A DNA stretch of 31,212 nucleotides from Welwitschia mirabilis (Eukaryota > Gnetophyta > Gnetopsida > Welwitschiales): NCBI GenBank assembly GCA_051453625.1, contig JBOZIK010000001.1, forward strand, positions 6,840,509 through 6,871,720, read 5' to 3'. Below are positions 1 through 11,484 of this stretch, one piece after another. The position numbers and the translations under genes are program-made. The notes under the pieces were generated by a model, which was given only the letters and a program-made list of their open reading frames with translations, was not told where the DNA came from and made no database searches. How positions within the stretch are numbered: position 1 is the stretch's first letter; every line of letters begins with the position of its first letter.

Positions 1-880
1 TTAATTGTGTTAAAAAATTAAAAATGTTAGGTTTATCTTCCTAGGTTACATTTTACTTAAGTTATAGACATTTTAGGTTTCTATTAAAAATTTCTTAGTC
101 CCTATAACCTGAAATCTATTACTTTAATCCAAAAACATTTTGTATTTTTATCAAACTATTTTGGTCATATGAACAAGTGTCAATGCTTTCCTGATCCAAA
201 CATCATGAAACTTTGCTTCAGAACTCCCAGGACCTTTCTAAAACTTTTTAGCTTATAGGCTTCTTCTAAAACCATGAAAATTAGAAAAGTGTAAACCTTT
301 TAGTCTAAATCATAACCTATTTTCCAAAACTTAGAAATGAGTTAGGCTCCTAACCTATTTCAAACACCTTTTAAGCTTTCATCTGTTTACCCTTATAATT
401 TCTAAAACCATGAATAATTCAAATGATTTAGACAGAAATCAGTTATCTGAGCCATATCATCTCTAATAAAGAAATCACAAGAGACCCAACTAAAGTACAA
501 GCCATAAGATAATGACCAGATTAAAGGTGAAAGTTGGTAAAAATTTGGTACCCATCCTTACTCCACTTCTTGTCAGGCCACTAGTTGTATTCATATCTAA
601 ACAGTAAATAATAATGCTCCTCATAAAATTTTTATAGTAATAAAAAATTTCCAAAACCATATTTAAATTATTCTCTAGATATAAGTGTAATAGTTCAAAA
701 ATGTTAACCACAAGAATCATAATTAAATCATCAGAATTTCCAACTCTAGATGCCACATGGAATGCTAAACTAGATTGAAGCCGGAATTGCTGAGTCATCA
801 TTTTGTAAAGAGCTATCATTCCCATGGTCATTCCCACAACTATAGGAGACTTCATCTGACCTAGATAAATCTTTGAGGAG
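1..880. other. AT-rich intergenic DNA, no supported gene
   Basis: This stretch is strongly AT-rich with no recognisable gene. The longest open frame is 121 codons on the minus strand (855 down to 490). It contains a short run, HVASRVGNSDDLIMIL, that loosely recalls an ankyrin-repeat helix pair. The spacing is off by a residue, there is no second repeat, and the rest is low-complexity and hydrophobic. I do not call it a gene; it may be a fragment of a decayed element. Confidence 0.5.
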
Positions 881-884
881 TATC

Positions 885-1297
885 TTCAATTCTATCCGTA
901 CGTAGATCAACCTCCTTGCAACTATGAATTCCAAAATCTATACATTGACCCACAAGGGTTTTATTCCATGCTTTCCTTCACCCCTCACAATCCTTACCCT
1001 TCATCTTCCTTTGAATACTCTTTATCATTTGATCACCACTTGTCATCTTCATATGTCCAACAAACCACGTCACCTTCCTTTGAAGATACTTTTCAAAATT
1101 TTTAGAAGGTATCATTGAATCTTCTTCTAATACATTTTAACTTATTCTTGGGAGAAATCTTTACTAAAACTTTAAAAAAAAAAAGCATTGACAAAATCCT
1201 TCAACAAAATGTCCAAACTAATGACCAAGTTCTTAGGGCTCTTAACCACCAACAAGACGAAGAAAACCTTCTACATTTTTTGAACTTAGAAGCTTAG
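885..1297 (+). pseudogene. Gag-like relic of an LTR retrotransposon, broken
   Basis: Read in the frame entering at about 888, the plus strand gives a proline-, serine- and tyrosine-rich stretch (with pieces such as FEEYLQFYPY and SPSFEDTFQNF) up to a stop near 1105. A second open piece at 1115-1297 includes KSIDKILQQNVQTNDQVLR. A low-complexity linker followed by an amphipathic, glutamine-rich helix is typical of plant Ty3/gypsy Gag proteins ahead of the zinc knuckle. No zinc knuckle or protease follows. The stop and the change of frame mean it is not functional. The assignment rests on general character and on the element-end motif downstream, so it is tentative. Confidence 0.3.
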
Positions 1298-1325
1298 AAA
1301 ATAGTTTTATTTTTACCTTGTTTTT

Positions 1326-1841
1326 TCATTTTTACTTTTCTCTCTTTTAATTATTCATCTTTCTTTTCCCTCTATCACTTTCATCTATAATAATCATTTG
1401 TGGATCCTCTTCACTTATCCATATCTTATAAAATATCCTTTTACTTCATGCATCTTTTAGAATTTTACTTTCTTTTTTTTTTTAAAAACCTTAGGCATTG
1501 TAGTTTTATTTTACATTATTTTGCAGTGTTATTCTTTTTATTTTTCTAATTTTAATAAAATGACATGTAATAAAGAATCTCTCTCCTAGTGTTTGCATTA
1601 TATCGTTCCCAAACTCTATAATTATTTTTCTATTTTTTCAAACTTTGAGGACGAAATTCAATTTTGGTTGGGAGATAAGGCATTTTCACGTCAAAATTCT
1701 TTTTAATGCCTCATTTTTTAAAAATTGGGATAATTTATTTAGATTTTTATTGTTTTTACATTATGCTTGAATGTTTCAGTTATAAATTTTTCAATGTCAC
1801 TCATCTTCATCAGACGTTTTACTAAGAGACTAGCAAGAGGT
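1326..1841. repeat. Left copy of direct repeat flanking N gap 1842-1941
   Basis: This 516-bp segment is about 96% identical to 1942-2459. Its first bases match the first bases after the gap, and its last bases before the gap match the end of the right copy, so the two copies overlap end to end. Within it, near 1650, the plus strand reads TTTGAGGACGAAATTC followed by TTGGTTGGGAG. This recalls the FEDE residues and purine tract at the 3' end of plant Ty3/gypsy elements. Differences between the copies go both ways (C in one, T in the other), as expected of two alleles or two equally old element copies. Confidence 0.75.
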
Positions 1842-1941
1842 NNNNNNNNNNNNNNNNNNNNNNNNNNNNNNNNNNNNNNNNNNNNNNNNNNNNNNNNNNN
1901 NNNNNNNNNNNNNNNNNNNNNNNNNNNNNNNNNNNNNNNNN
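1842..1941. other. Assembly gap, 100 N
   Basis: Exactly 100 unknown bases, a size commonly used as a placeholder for a gap of unknown length. The flanks are direct repeats of each other. Confidence 0.98.
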
Positions 1942-2459
1942 TCATTTTTACATTTCTCTCTTTTAATTATTCATCTTTCTTTTCCCTCTATCACTTTCAT
2001 CTACAATAATCATTTGTGGATCCTCTTCACTTATCCATATCTTATAAAATATCCTTTCACTTCATGCATCTTTTAGAATTTTACTTTTTTTTTTTTGTTT
2101 TCAAAACCTTATGCATTGTAGTTTTGTTTTACATTATTTTGCATTGTTCTTCTTTTTCTTTTTCTAATTTTAATAAAATAACATGTAATAAAGAATCTCT
2201 CTCCTAGTGTTTGCATTATATTGTTCCCAAACTCTATAATTATTTTTCTATTTTTTCAAACTTTGAGGATGAAATTTAATTTTGGTTGGGAGACAAGGCA
2301 TTTTCACGTTAAAATTCTTTTTAATGCCTCATTTTTTAAAAATTGGGCTAATTTATTTAGATTTTTATCGTTTTTACATTATGCTTGAATGTTTTAGTTA
2401 TAAATTTTTCCATGTCACTCATCTTCATCAGACGTTTTACTAAGAGACTAGCAAGAGGT
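1942..2459. repeat. Right copy of direct repeat flanking N gap 1842-1941
   Basis: This 518-bp segment repeats 1326-1841 with roughly 20 substitutions and a few small indels in T runs. It carries the same element-end motif (TTTGAGGATGAAAT near 2266). Beyond 2459 the sequence continues uniquely, so in a merged assembly 1326-2459 would probably collapse to a single copy. Confidence 0.75.
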
Positions 2460-2519
2460 TGGTTGGGGATGTGTAAACATGTAAAAATTATCATTTATGT
2501 TGAATTTTCTAAGCTAATT

Positions 2520-2882
2520 TATCATAAATCAAGATATTAATTTAACTATTTTAATCATAAAAACTTGTCTTCTATCCTTTTTGATGTCATACTTGATTTT
2601 ATGCTTTACCCATAATATTTCTAGGTCTTTAGCCATGTTTTAAAGAATATGTCTAACAATGAACCCAATTTTGCTCAAAATGATGATGACACCAGTGACA
2701 GGTGGAAGTGATACTTACTGGTGAAGGAATCCTAAAATAAAACCAATGTATTAGGCTCATCATGACAATCTGCATTATTTTTTATTTAAGACATGATAAT
2801 TACAACATTTAGATATTCGACTAAAAAATGACAAACACTAAAAGATAGAACCCTAATCATCCCAATCTTAATTTTTACTATA
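2520..2882. repeat. Left copy of direct repeat flanking N gap 2883-2982
   Basis: This 363-bp segment is about 96% identical to 2983-3346. It stops at the gap in ACTATA, exactly where the right copy continues into a TATA-box-like sequence. It shows the same end-to-end overlap pattern as the previous gap. Confidence 0.75.
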
Positions 2883-2982
2883 NNNNNNNNNNNNNNNNNN
2901 NNNNNNNNNNNNNNNNNNNNNNNNNNNNNNNNNNNNNNNNNNNNNNNNNNNNNNNNNNNNNNNNNNNNNNNNNNNNNNNNNN
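2883..2982. other. Assembly gap, 100 N
   Basis: Exactly 100 N, flanked by direct repeats. Confidence 0.98.
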
Positions 2983-3346
2983 TGTCATAAATAAAGATAT
3001 TAATTTAACTATTTTAATCATAAAAACATGTCTTCTATCCTTTTTGATGCCATACTTGATTTTATGCTTTTACCCATAATATTTCTAGGTCTTTAGCCAT
3101 GTTTTAAAGAATATGTCTAACAATGAACCAAATTTTGCTCAAAATGATGATGGCACCAGTGACAGGTGGAAGTGATACTTATTGGTGAAGGAATCCTAAA
3201 ATAAAACCAATGTATTAGGCTCATCATGACAACTTGCATTATTTTTTATTTAAGCCATGATAATTACAACATTTGAATATTCGACTAGAAAATGACAAAC
3301 ACTAAAAGATAGAACCCTAATCATTCCAATCTTAATTTTTACTATA
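2983..3346. repeat. Right copy of direct repeat flanking N gap 2883-2982
   Basis: This 364-bp segment repeats 2520-2882 with about 15 differences and no consistent direction of change. It is probably the same piece of DNA assembled twice, or part of an LTR. Confidence 0.75.
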
Positions 3347-3350
3347 AAAA
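3343..3350 (+). promoter_or_regulatory. TATA-box-like site in probable LTR remnant
   Basis: The sequence TATAAAAA followed by GGGCC is a good plant TATA box in otherwise AT-rich repeat DNA. About 180 bp further on are T-rich stretches, and AATACAATG at about 3540 could act in 3'-end formation. This order (TATA box, short transcribed region, polyadenylation-type signal) suits the U3-R part of an LTR promoter. No LTR ends could be fixed because of the nearby gaps. Confidence 0.3.
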
Positions 3351-3727
3351 GGGCCTAGTGTCTTACTTTGTCTTCATTCATGCTTGGAAGGGGATGACCT
3401 TATTGTACTTCATGTTGAGGCTGATGCATTCTCTCTTCTAGATTATTCAGGATGGGCTAGCCTTTATAGTTAGCATGACATTTCAGTTATAGATTGATGT
3501 TTTTTTTATTGTGTATTATATCTTTACTCTATTTCATCTAATACAATGCTATTATTATTTGGTTTAGTTTTTTGATTTTAAGTGTGACTTGTTACATACC
3601 TTTAATGCTTTTGATAAGTCAAAGAATTGGTCATTGATTCTTTGGTATAATATTTTTTGACAATAAGTGTGGATGTTCTTACATACTTCTTATGCTTGAG
3701 TTTGTACTAAAGTATGTTGAGCTTTTT
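3351..3727. other. Gene-free AT-rich repeat DNA up to the gap
   Basis: There is no open frame of note. The stretch is T-rich on the plus strand and contains the partly repeated phrases AAGTGTGACTTGTTACATAC (near 3580) and AAGTGTGGATGTTCTTACATAC (near 3665). These suggest an old internal duplication of about 85 bp. It is probably the continuation of the LTR remnant at 3343. Confidence 0.35.
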
Positions 3728-4684
3728 NNNNNNNNNNNNNNNNNNNNNNNNNNNNNNNNNNNNNNNNNNNNNNNNNNNNNNNNNNNNNNNNNNNNNNNNN
3801 NNNNNNNNNNNNNNNNNNNNNNNNNNNNNNNNNNNNNNNNNNNNNNNNNNNNNNNNNNNNNNNNNNNNNNNNNNNNNNNNNNNNNNNNNNNNNNNNNNNN
3901 NNNNNNNNNNNNNNNNNNNNNNNNNNNNNNNNNNNNNNNNNNNNNNNNNNNNNNNNNNNNNNNNNNNNNNNNNNNNNNNNNNNNNNNNNNNNNNNNNNNN
4001 NNNNNNNNNNNNNNNNNNNNNNNNNNNNNNNNNNNNNNNNNNNNNNNNNNNNNNNNNNNNNNNNNNNNNNNNNNNNNNNNNNNNNNNNNNNNNNNNNNNN
4101 NNNNNNNNNNNNNNNNNNNNNNNNNNNNNNNNNNNNNNNNNNNNNNNNNNNNNNNNNNNNNNNNNNNNNNNNNNNNNNNNNNNNNNNNNNNNNNNNNNNN
4201 NNNNNNNNNNNNNNNNNNNNNNNNNNNNNNNNNNNNNNNNNNNNNNNNNNNNNNNNNNNNNNNNNNNNNNNNNNNNNNNNNNNNNNNNNNNNNNNNNNNN
4301 NNNNNNNNNNNNNNNNNNNNNNNNNNNNNNNNNNNNNNNNNNNNNNNNNNNNNNNNNNNNNNNNNNNNNNNNNNNNNNNNNNNNNNNNNNNNNNNNNNNN
4401 NNNNNNNNNNNNNNNNNNNNNNNNNNNNNNNNNNNNNNNNNNNNNNNNNNNNNNNNNNNNNNNNNNNNNNNNNNNNNNNNNNNNNNNNNNNNNNNNNNNN
4501 NNNNNNNNNNNNNNNNNNNNNNNNNNNNNNNNNNNNNNNNNNNNNNNNNNNNNNNNNNNNNNNNNNNNNNNNNNNNNNNNNNNNNNNNNNNNNNNNNNNN
4601 NNNNNNNNNNNNNNNNNNNNNNNNNNNNNNNNNNNNNNNNNNNNNNNNNNNNNNNNNNNNNNNNNNNNNNNNNNNNNNNNNNNN
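3728..4684. other. Assembly gap, 957 N
   Basis: A run of 957 unknown bases. The odd length suggests a size estimated from read pairs rather than a fixed placeholder. Nothing can be said about its content, and open frames spanning it are artefacts. Confidence 0.98.
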
Positions 4685-5560
4685 AGAAACTCTTATCCTT
4701 ACTTTTATGTTCATGCTAGATTCTGAAAGCTATGCTCCCTTTGTAGCTTAAGTTTTTGATCTCCTTAAAAATTTCTTTTCATTTCTATTCTCTTTTTTCC
4801 TAAAATCTCTTCTCATTGCATTTGGTTTTGTGCTTACTTTACAATATTTTATCGCATTTATGCTTGAGGAAAACAACACTAGGATCATACTATACATAGA
4901 AGTTACAATCTTTATTTGGTAAAAGTTTGGATGTGGCTTCTCAAGATTTGTGTCCGTAAGATGATAATACCAAGATACAAGTGTTCCCAGATTTTTACCA
5001 TGAGCAATGATTCCCTTAGCAGTTGTTAATCCTTCAGTTGGCTCTTATTTCCACTCTCATGGCCCTAACTATTTTGGCCTATGGTCACTAGATCAAGTCT
5101 ATGCTAAATGCTTTAAGTAATCCCATGAAGAGTGTCAAGAAGACTTTGGTCACAGTTAAGATGCTACAGTAGGTCAAGGTGTGTGTGAGTTAAATGCAGT
5201 CAAGATGCTATATAGACTAGCTTTATTCCATAATATTTCTTTACTGTAGAGCTTATTCCAAAAGATTTCTTTACTCAAGGGCATAAGCATTAAAAAGAAA
5301 GAGATCCACAGCAGCAGAAGAGGCAGCGTGGCTAAAGGATTTGCAATCAAATGAGTAATCACACTAGTTAGAATAATGATGTAGATCATAAAGACTAGTT
5401 TTGCTATTAAAAACTTAATACAAAAGAGGATGACCATATGGATCCATTTCAATAGCAGAGACATTGATACTACAAAGGTAGCTAGGGGATTTGGGTCACA
5501 TACAGTCTGAGTAAAAGAAGTGGCTTCTATGAACTAGAAAAATGGAAAAATGCAATCACA
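4685..5560. other. Decayed retroelement-like DNA, no intact gene
   Basis: No gene is supported. On the plus strand at about 5308-5346 a short frame reads TAAEEAAWLKDLQSN. This recalls the EAEY..A..EA.WLK segment of Ty1/copia RNase H, but stops lie on both sides and the tyrosine is missing. A minus-strand open frame of 96 codons (5464 down to 5174) is hydrophobic and low in complexity and is probably the antisense of the same relic. Confidence 0.25.
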
Positions 5561-7600
5561 AAAATAACCTTCTTTTAAGATTACCAAATTCTTTTTATTG
5601 TTTTTTTCCTAGAAAACTAGAAAATTGCCGCTTTGAGATCAAACCTTTGAAGTTTAAAAAAATAAGAAGACATTGTAGCTCATAAAACACACTCATAAAC
5701 AATCCATAAACTATTGCATACATGGAATTAATCCTCATTTCAGCATACATGAAATTAATCTTAGTGTTAAGCTAAGGAAAATTTCAAATACTTGCAAAGC
5801 CTTTAAATAACAATACAAAAATGTTTTGCAGAGCTCAAAAATCTAAAAAAACGAAAAACAATTATGTAAAGACATGCAAGGGGACATGCAAGCACTTCAA
5901 GAGACTCAAGAACACTAGCTTGAGCTCTAATACCATATAAAGGAGACACAACCACATGCAACATCAACAAGTGCTTCGATACTAAATGTAAAAATTCATG
6001 TAGAAATAGTAAGATAAGCAGATTTTTAAAAAATAGATATTATTTTTCCTCTTTTTATTTTAACATTAGATCTTCATTTCATGGTAAGAACACCCAATTA
6101 AGTTTTCGCTAGGGTTTTTACTTTTCCTAAATACAATACCATGATGTAACTTTTTGGTCCCTTAGAACAACCATGGTTAACTTTTAATTGTTGTGCGCCT
6201 CTTTCAGTTACAAAGAAGATAACATCATTGACTTGATAAACTCCACAAGACTTTTAGAATGATTATTACATCATTAAGCATGTTGACTATGATTCATAAG
6301 CCATTGATGGTCTCTTAAACCCTATTAATAAATTTCTTGATGGATTTTGCATCTTGCATTATGAGGGTTTTAACTTATTTTCTAAGCATCTAAAACTTAA
6401 CTTTTTCTGATCCTTTTTAAGTAGTTCCCAATGCATCCCAAGAATTCTTGAAATACCTATGCTTAGAAATCTTGGAAAAGATTGTATGAACTATTTAGAT
6501 GATAAGTAATGCTTTTGCATTTACCTTTCTTAATTATTACAATTCTTTCTTCCTTTCATCAAAGAAACAATAAAAACCACAAGATCCATAACATCTAAGA
6601 GATATATGGTGACCAAATGCTGTAAATCTTGTGAAACCAAGAATTTTCTCATACTCATTAGTCAATATTCTTAGTCATCACAAGTGGAAACATGAAATTT
6701 AAGTGAAACAATGCATAAAGTGTTTTCCATGTTGGAGAAGTTATTACAAAACTATACCTAAAATCTCTAATATTAATTGTTGAAATTAGTACCACAAAGT
6801 AGTTATTCATAGAAGAGTAACAAACTCTATGATATTGTATAAAATGTAGTGAAAAACAACATTAATGTTGTGAGTTATATACATGACTATCAATCAAATA
6901 TAACAAGGCCGAATTAGGAAAATAAAAAAGAATGATATCTACCTTTGTAAGAACATAGCTGTTAGTTATTTAGTTTGCTAGGAGACTTAGGATTTAGGAC
7001 CTAAGTTTATGGACTTATAATCTATTTATTTAAGTCATAGGAAAACTTAACATCTAAAGCTAAGCCTAAAGGAATCAAGTTTCTTTACTTGAGAAGAAAA
7101 ATCAGTAATTATTTTAAAATCTTAGTGTTGAACCAAAAGAAGGAAGAAGTAAACATCATGAAATTACTTTTTAAAAAAAAAGAATGAAAGAAAAAAAAAA
7201 TTTTGAGTGAATGTAAAGAGCAATCTAGATGATACATCTTTAAAACCAAATTCTTAGAACATTTAGTAGATATACCTAGATTAAATGTTGCTAAGCAAGA
7301 AAATTAATGAATTGATCAAAATCTACATCTTAGGAATAAAAGTATTAAGTTAAAGGCATAGGACAAAATACAGAGTAAATATGATGTAAGTGTCACAATA
7401 CTATTGGAAGTCCATGAAAAGTTTGAGAAACAAAAGCAAGAAGTGATAATTCTATAGTCTAAGCTTACATAGAAAAATAACCAACATAAAAAAATAAAAG
7501 TAAAGACTGAAATGTTGAAGAAGAAAATCAATAATGTAAAGATATACATCACCATATTCATTTTGTTGAGATTATTAAAATCAACTTTCATGGTTCTAGA
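5561..7600. other. AT-rich gene-free DNA with one PBS-like site
   Basis: The stretch holds a primer-binding-site relic (given separately) and otherwise no gene. A minus-strand frame of 91 codons (7591 down to 7316) is made mostly of F, I, L, S and Y, as expected by chance in DNA of this composition. A-rich runs occur near 7170-7200. Confidence 0.5.
5924..5935 (-). mobile_element. LTR-retrotransposon primer-binding-site relic
   Basis: On the minus strand this reads TGGTATTAGAGC, one base from TGGTATCAGAGC, the primer-binding site complementary to initiator methionine tRNA used by many plant Ty1/copia and some Ty3/gypsy elements. In that orientation a 5' LTR would lie at positions above 5935 and the internal region below. 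The adjoining bases do not give a clean CA terminus, so the element is decayed. The one substitution (C to T) fits ageing of methylated DNA. Confidence 0.4.
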
Positions 7601-7606
7601 ATTATT

Positions 7607-7682
7607 TAAGGAATCATTAATTCCACCAATTAGAAAATTTATTATAAGGAATCATTAATTCCACCAATTAGAAAATTTATTC
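7607..7682. repeat. 38-bp tandem duplication
   Basis: Two consecutive units (7607-7644 and 7645-7682), each beginning TAAGGAATCATTAATTCC, match over the first 37 bases and differ only at the last base. The near-perfect identity inside decayed DNA points to a recent slippage event or, less likely, an assembly slip. Confidence 0.9.
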
Positions 7683-9395
7683 TACAAAAGAAGTTAATGG
7701 GACTTAGAAGAAATAGAGACAAACTACAATGGCTAATACTCTTTGATGTATTAGCATCAAATGTGATTGAAACAATTGTATTGTGAAAATTCTTCTCTAT
7801 TGATATTTGCTATATACAAAAAGAATGTCTTTTGAGATAAACTTTATGTTGTATAAACTATTATTTGTCTGAAAAGAAGTGGTTGGTTTGTGGGGATGGG
7901 AAGGAATAACTCATAGATTACTAACTTACTCCAACATAAGTTATTTTGTGAAATTTATAACAATGCCCAAAAAGAGTTTTAGTGACTCACCCTCTTTTAA
8001 TTATGTTATGGTTCATTAAAGTTAAATTATAGAGAACTTTAAGAACAAAAATTATAGGTAGATTCTACGAAAGAAGCCCCTAAAGAATTAAAAGTTTCAT
8101 GTTGAAAACCAAAAACAATGGGCAAATAAATAAGAAACAGGTTGTAACATAGTATGATTTTCTTTTTCCTTTCTTTCTACCTCTTTTTTTCTTTTTCTAT
8201 TTCCTTTTTATTTTTTGGCTCTTATGAGACTTCTAGAAAGAAAGAAACTTTGTAAGCTTCCATTTAACTAAAGCTTCTTACACAGAGGTTCAGAATTCCA
8301 TATTCAGAAACATTATAGACATTACCGTAGTTAATTTATTTCATTGAATTGTTAAAGATTTTATTTGTTTTTATTTATTCTTTTGGTCCTAGGATTAGAT
8401 CATGATTTGATCCACGACATTTTTGTTGCTAAGAGAAATAGGGAGAAAAGCCTCTAGACTTATCGTGATGAGGAACTGAATTTTCCAAGGAATTCTTTCT
8501 TATCTTAATATAGAAAAAAGGATGTTGAACACTATAATACAAACATATGAACTTTGGATAATAAAAGATAAATCCAAAAAATATGACTTTTCATGGTTAT
8601 TTCCATTATTGGGAGTCAAACCCATGTTGCTTTGGTAAAATTGAAGTATACTAACCATCTACATTATAACACAAGGCTAAACAAAAGGTTAATGAAAGTT
8701 ACTAATATGTCTAATTTATGTGCACACGCATATCTTTCTCCTTAGAATTTCCCTTTAATGTTAATTTTTTTTGTCTCATTATTCTTTGCTAGTCTTTCAT
8801 GGTAAAGGAGTTGAGCAACTACACCTTTATCATGATAAGATCGTCTCATGTTCCTTTTTCTTCTAGTCCTCAAATTTATAGTTTTCATTTTCCTTTTTCT
8901 CTTTTTTTCGTAGAAAATTTAAATCATGGGGAATCCTATCACACTAGCTAGAGTCATTGGTTTACTTGGTGGGATGAAAATCGATGGGTGGCCCTATTAG
9001 CTTGGGAGCTGACCACCAAATTTCTAGGTCTGACTTATGACTTATACCTAAGATGTTGAAGCCCACATTTAGGTGTGCCTTGAATACATAAACATTAACC
9101 ACAAGCTAACCTGTACACTATAGCACCTAGACCTAGGACTTTAAAGCTCTTAACGACTTATAAACATCATCAAACTAGTTATGCTATGTGCTAGACATAG
9201 TTTATATGTTTCTTCTAGGATTGTTTTGCATCTAGTACAACAACTACTTTAGAGAGCTAATACTCCTATTAGTAGTGGTGCACACTCGCCATGATAAAAT
9301 TGCATTTTTAAATTCTTAAAATAAAAAAAGAACAAATGAATCTACTCTATACAACATTTCTTAAAAAAATATTTATAGAAAGAGAGTATAACATG
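7683..9395. other. AT-rich gene-free DNA
   Basis: No gene seen. The stretch includes a pyrimidine-rich run near 8160-8210 and a tRNA-like relic at 8609-8672 (separate entry). Around 8940-9290 the composition is slightly less AT-rich, but no open frame or family motif was recognised. Confidence 0.45.
8609..8672 (-). repeat. tRNA-like relic (A/B-box pair), possible SINE head
   Basis: On the minus strand GATGGTTAGTATAC resembles a tRNA D-arm/A box. About 30 bases later GGGTTTGACTCCC resembles the T-arm/B box (GGTTCGANNCC), with a 4-bp TGGG/CCCA stem around a seven-base loop. The flanking bases do not pair as an acceptor stem and no sound anticodon arm forms, so this is not a functional tRNA. 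A tRNA-derived SINE or a decayed tRNA pseudogene would explain it. Confidence 0.3.
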
Positions 9396-9469
9396 NNNNN
9401 NNNNNNNNNNNNNNNNNNNNNNNNNNNNNNNNNNNNNNNNNNNNNNNNNNNNNNNNNNNNNNNNNNNNN
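9396..9469. other. Assembly gap, 74 N
   Basis: A run of 74 unknown bases directly before a GA microsatellite, which probably caused the break. Confidence 0.98.

Positions 9470-9473
<4 letters not shown>

Positions 9474-9524
<51 letters not shown>
9474..9524. repeat. (GA)n microsatellite
   Basis: An uninterrupted GA dinucleotide run of about 51 bp lies immediately right of the 74-N gap, so its true length may be greater. The translated frame here gives only an alternating Glu-Arg string and is not a gene. Confidence 0.95.
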
Positions 9525-9529
<5 letters not shown>

Positions 9530-9744
9530 TCTTATTTTGATAAAAAGAGATAAGGATGATATTAATTTAACTAAAGCGAATCATTAAAATACTAGATATT
9601 TGATCCTTGGAAAGTTTTTTGAAAAGAGGGAGAGAGAGATTGTTCTTATCTTGATAAAAAGGAATAAGGATGGTATTAATCTAAATGAAGCGAATCATTC
9701 AAATCCCAGATATTTGATGCTTAGAAAATTTTCTGAAAAGAGGG
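9517..9744. repeat. 114-bp tandem duplication starting in the GA run
   Basis: Two units, 9517-9630 and 9631-9744, both run from AGAGAGAGATTGTTCTTAT to GAAAAGAGGG with about 85-90% identity. The second copy keeps only a short GA stub while the first adjoins the long GA run. The microsatellite therefore probably expanded after the duplication, or mediated it. Confidence 0.85.
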
Positions 9745-10599
9745 TAAGAACAAAATAAGTTAAATAAGAAAATATTCTTCCTCTTAGATTAGATGTCATA
9801 AATAGTTACAAGATGTAATAATATTTAAGTATTCAATTAAAGTGGTAATAAAATAAGCGAGAAATTATGAATTGATAAGGCAATATGTATGTGATACAAG
9901 GAAGGGTCATGATTAATGTAAGTTAAAGACATATTATTAGTCTTTAAAACATAATGTTCAATTATTGAATTTGAGCATGGAACAAGTTAGTTTGAGGATA
10001 GATATAAGAGGTAATGTTCCATGCAAGATGTCAATTAAGTTCAAAAGTTTTAATTAAAGTTTATGAGAAAAAGTTTAATATCATAAAAATATCACTAAAA
10101 CATCTCTAAAGTAGCCTTGAAATCTAAGCCAAACCCATGGATAACAATGAGAAATCATGAAAGTAATGAAACATTCATAGGTTACTTAAATATTACCTAG
10201 ATTTAAAAAACATGTGTTCAAAAGTCCTTAACCTTAAAAATATAAAAAGATAAAGTGGAAATGAAAATATGTAAACAAAAAATACATATTATTTATTCTT
10301 AAGAAATCTAAAATTTTAATTTTAAGTAAGTAAAATTTAATCTTATTTTATTTTTAAAAGTTACCAGAAGGAACTATGAAGTAAAACTCATTCAAAAAGA
10401 AAAGATAAAAAGGAAAAAAAATATATAATTGAGGATGAAAGATCATTACAAGATGCTATCACAATGTATAGATTCCATGTAATACAATCATCCACAAAAA
10501 ATGCAAATGATCAATCAATTAGCATCATTAAAACACATTTTGAGAATAGTTATTGAGACATTGATATCAACATTAGTAATACCATTACCACCAACTATA
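9745..10599. other. Gene-free AT-rich DNA
   Basis: No open frame, RNA gene or repeat unit stood out. The DNA is A-rich on the plus strand, with scattered purine runs near 10390-10430. Confidence 0.45.
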
Positions 10600-10745
10600 T
10601 TTGCCATTAATCCCCCACTCCAACTTAAGAAAGATCTATGTATATTGACCCCTTTGAATTGCTTTAGTAAAAATGTTTGCAACTTGAACATGGCTATGAA
10701 CATGCCAAACGTCAATTATCTTGTCTTGAATTGCTCTAAACAAAG
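10600..10745 (-). pseudogene. Ty1/copia RNase H C-terminal relic
   Basis: The minus strand from about 10743 reads AIQDKIIDVWHVHS followed by VQVANIFTKAIQRGQY, then a stop and IFLKLE. Ty1/copia polyproteins end their RNase H domain with the signature QxADIFTKxLxxxxFxxLxxxLG. The order and spacing of V-A-N-I-F-T-K-A, the basic residue and the following F..L match it well. Upstream (10745-10990, minus strand) only broken frames remain. The fragment is therefore the tail of a decayed element in minus orientation, with its 3' LTR expected to the left. Confidence 0.55.
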
Positions 10746-11484
10746 CAATAGTTGACTTAAATGAGTTTCATCTGCTCATAGAAGATTGAAGGGGATATAT
10801 TCAGCCATTAAATTATCTCAAAAAAATTATTTGAAAAGCTTAACTCAAGCCCCATCTCTTGAGAAAATGCAAAACCCAAATCATCTCTGTCATTACCAAC
10901 ATCATAGCTCTATATTTTATTTATGCACTAAGATTAAGTGAGCACACCTCACCACCCCCGTAGCACCATCCAAAATAAGGTCCAATTAAAAGAGAAGAGC
11001 ATGAAATCATGAATATAAATGACATGAGGCAATACTGTAAAAGATTTCGATTGCTATTCACCCATTATCCCAATTCCATTTCAGACAAAAAATTCAAAAG
11101 GCTCTTTTACAACTTGATTAAATTAAATCAAATTAGTTTTGATAACATGTTGAAGGTGTAGAAGCAAAGCACGGCTCAAGAACATGATATGTTTTTAATT
11201 TTAAAAGGTATCTTTGATTAACAAACACTAAAGTAGTTGGCTTTAAAATTAAGTCCTTAAAAGCAAGATTTCTTTTATGATAGAACACGACATCCTTTTT
11301 TAGTAAGAATTGCACAATAAAAAATAAACAATGAATCAAATTTAAAAAATGCCAACGAGATGGTATTCTCCTCGATGTGACTTGTATCTCCCATTTAAGA
11401 GCAATCAAATGTTTGAATGACTTGCTTAGAACATTATGGGTGATCATGGTAGATGTGCTAAGAGTACAATTACTAAAAAGTTCA
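10746..11484. other. Gene-free DNA, probably decayed retroelement
   Basis: A minus-strand open frame of 104 codons (11447 down to 11133) has no recognisable motif and biased composition. The piece next to the RNase H relic is probably more of the same element, with many stops in every frame. Confidence 0.35.

Noticed and set aside
490-855. Minus-strand 121-codon frame with an ankyrin-like phrase
   Set aside because: Only one weak partial repeat with wrong spacing; the rest is low-complexity. Not enough for a gene call.
3692-4751. Three long open frames over the 957-N gap
   Set aside because: They are open only because N codons carry no stops; just a few real residues lie at each end.
5308-5346. 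Possible copia RNase H fragment (EEAAWLKDLQSN)
   Set aside because: Too short, key residues missing and stops on both sides; mentioned only as a weak hint in the region entry.
8609-8672. Functional tRNA gene on the minus strand
   Set aside because: Box-like sequences are present but there is no acceptor stem pairing and no sound anticodon arm.
9336-9587. Open frame with a Glu-Arg repeat
   Set aside because: It is a translated GA microsatellite next to a gap.
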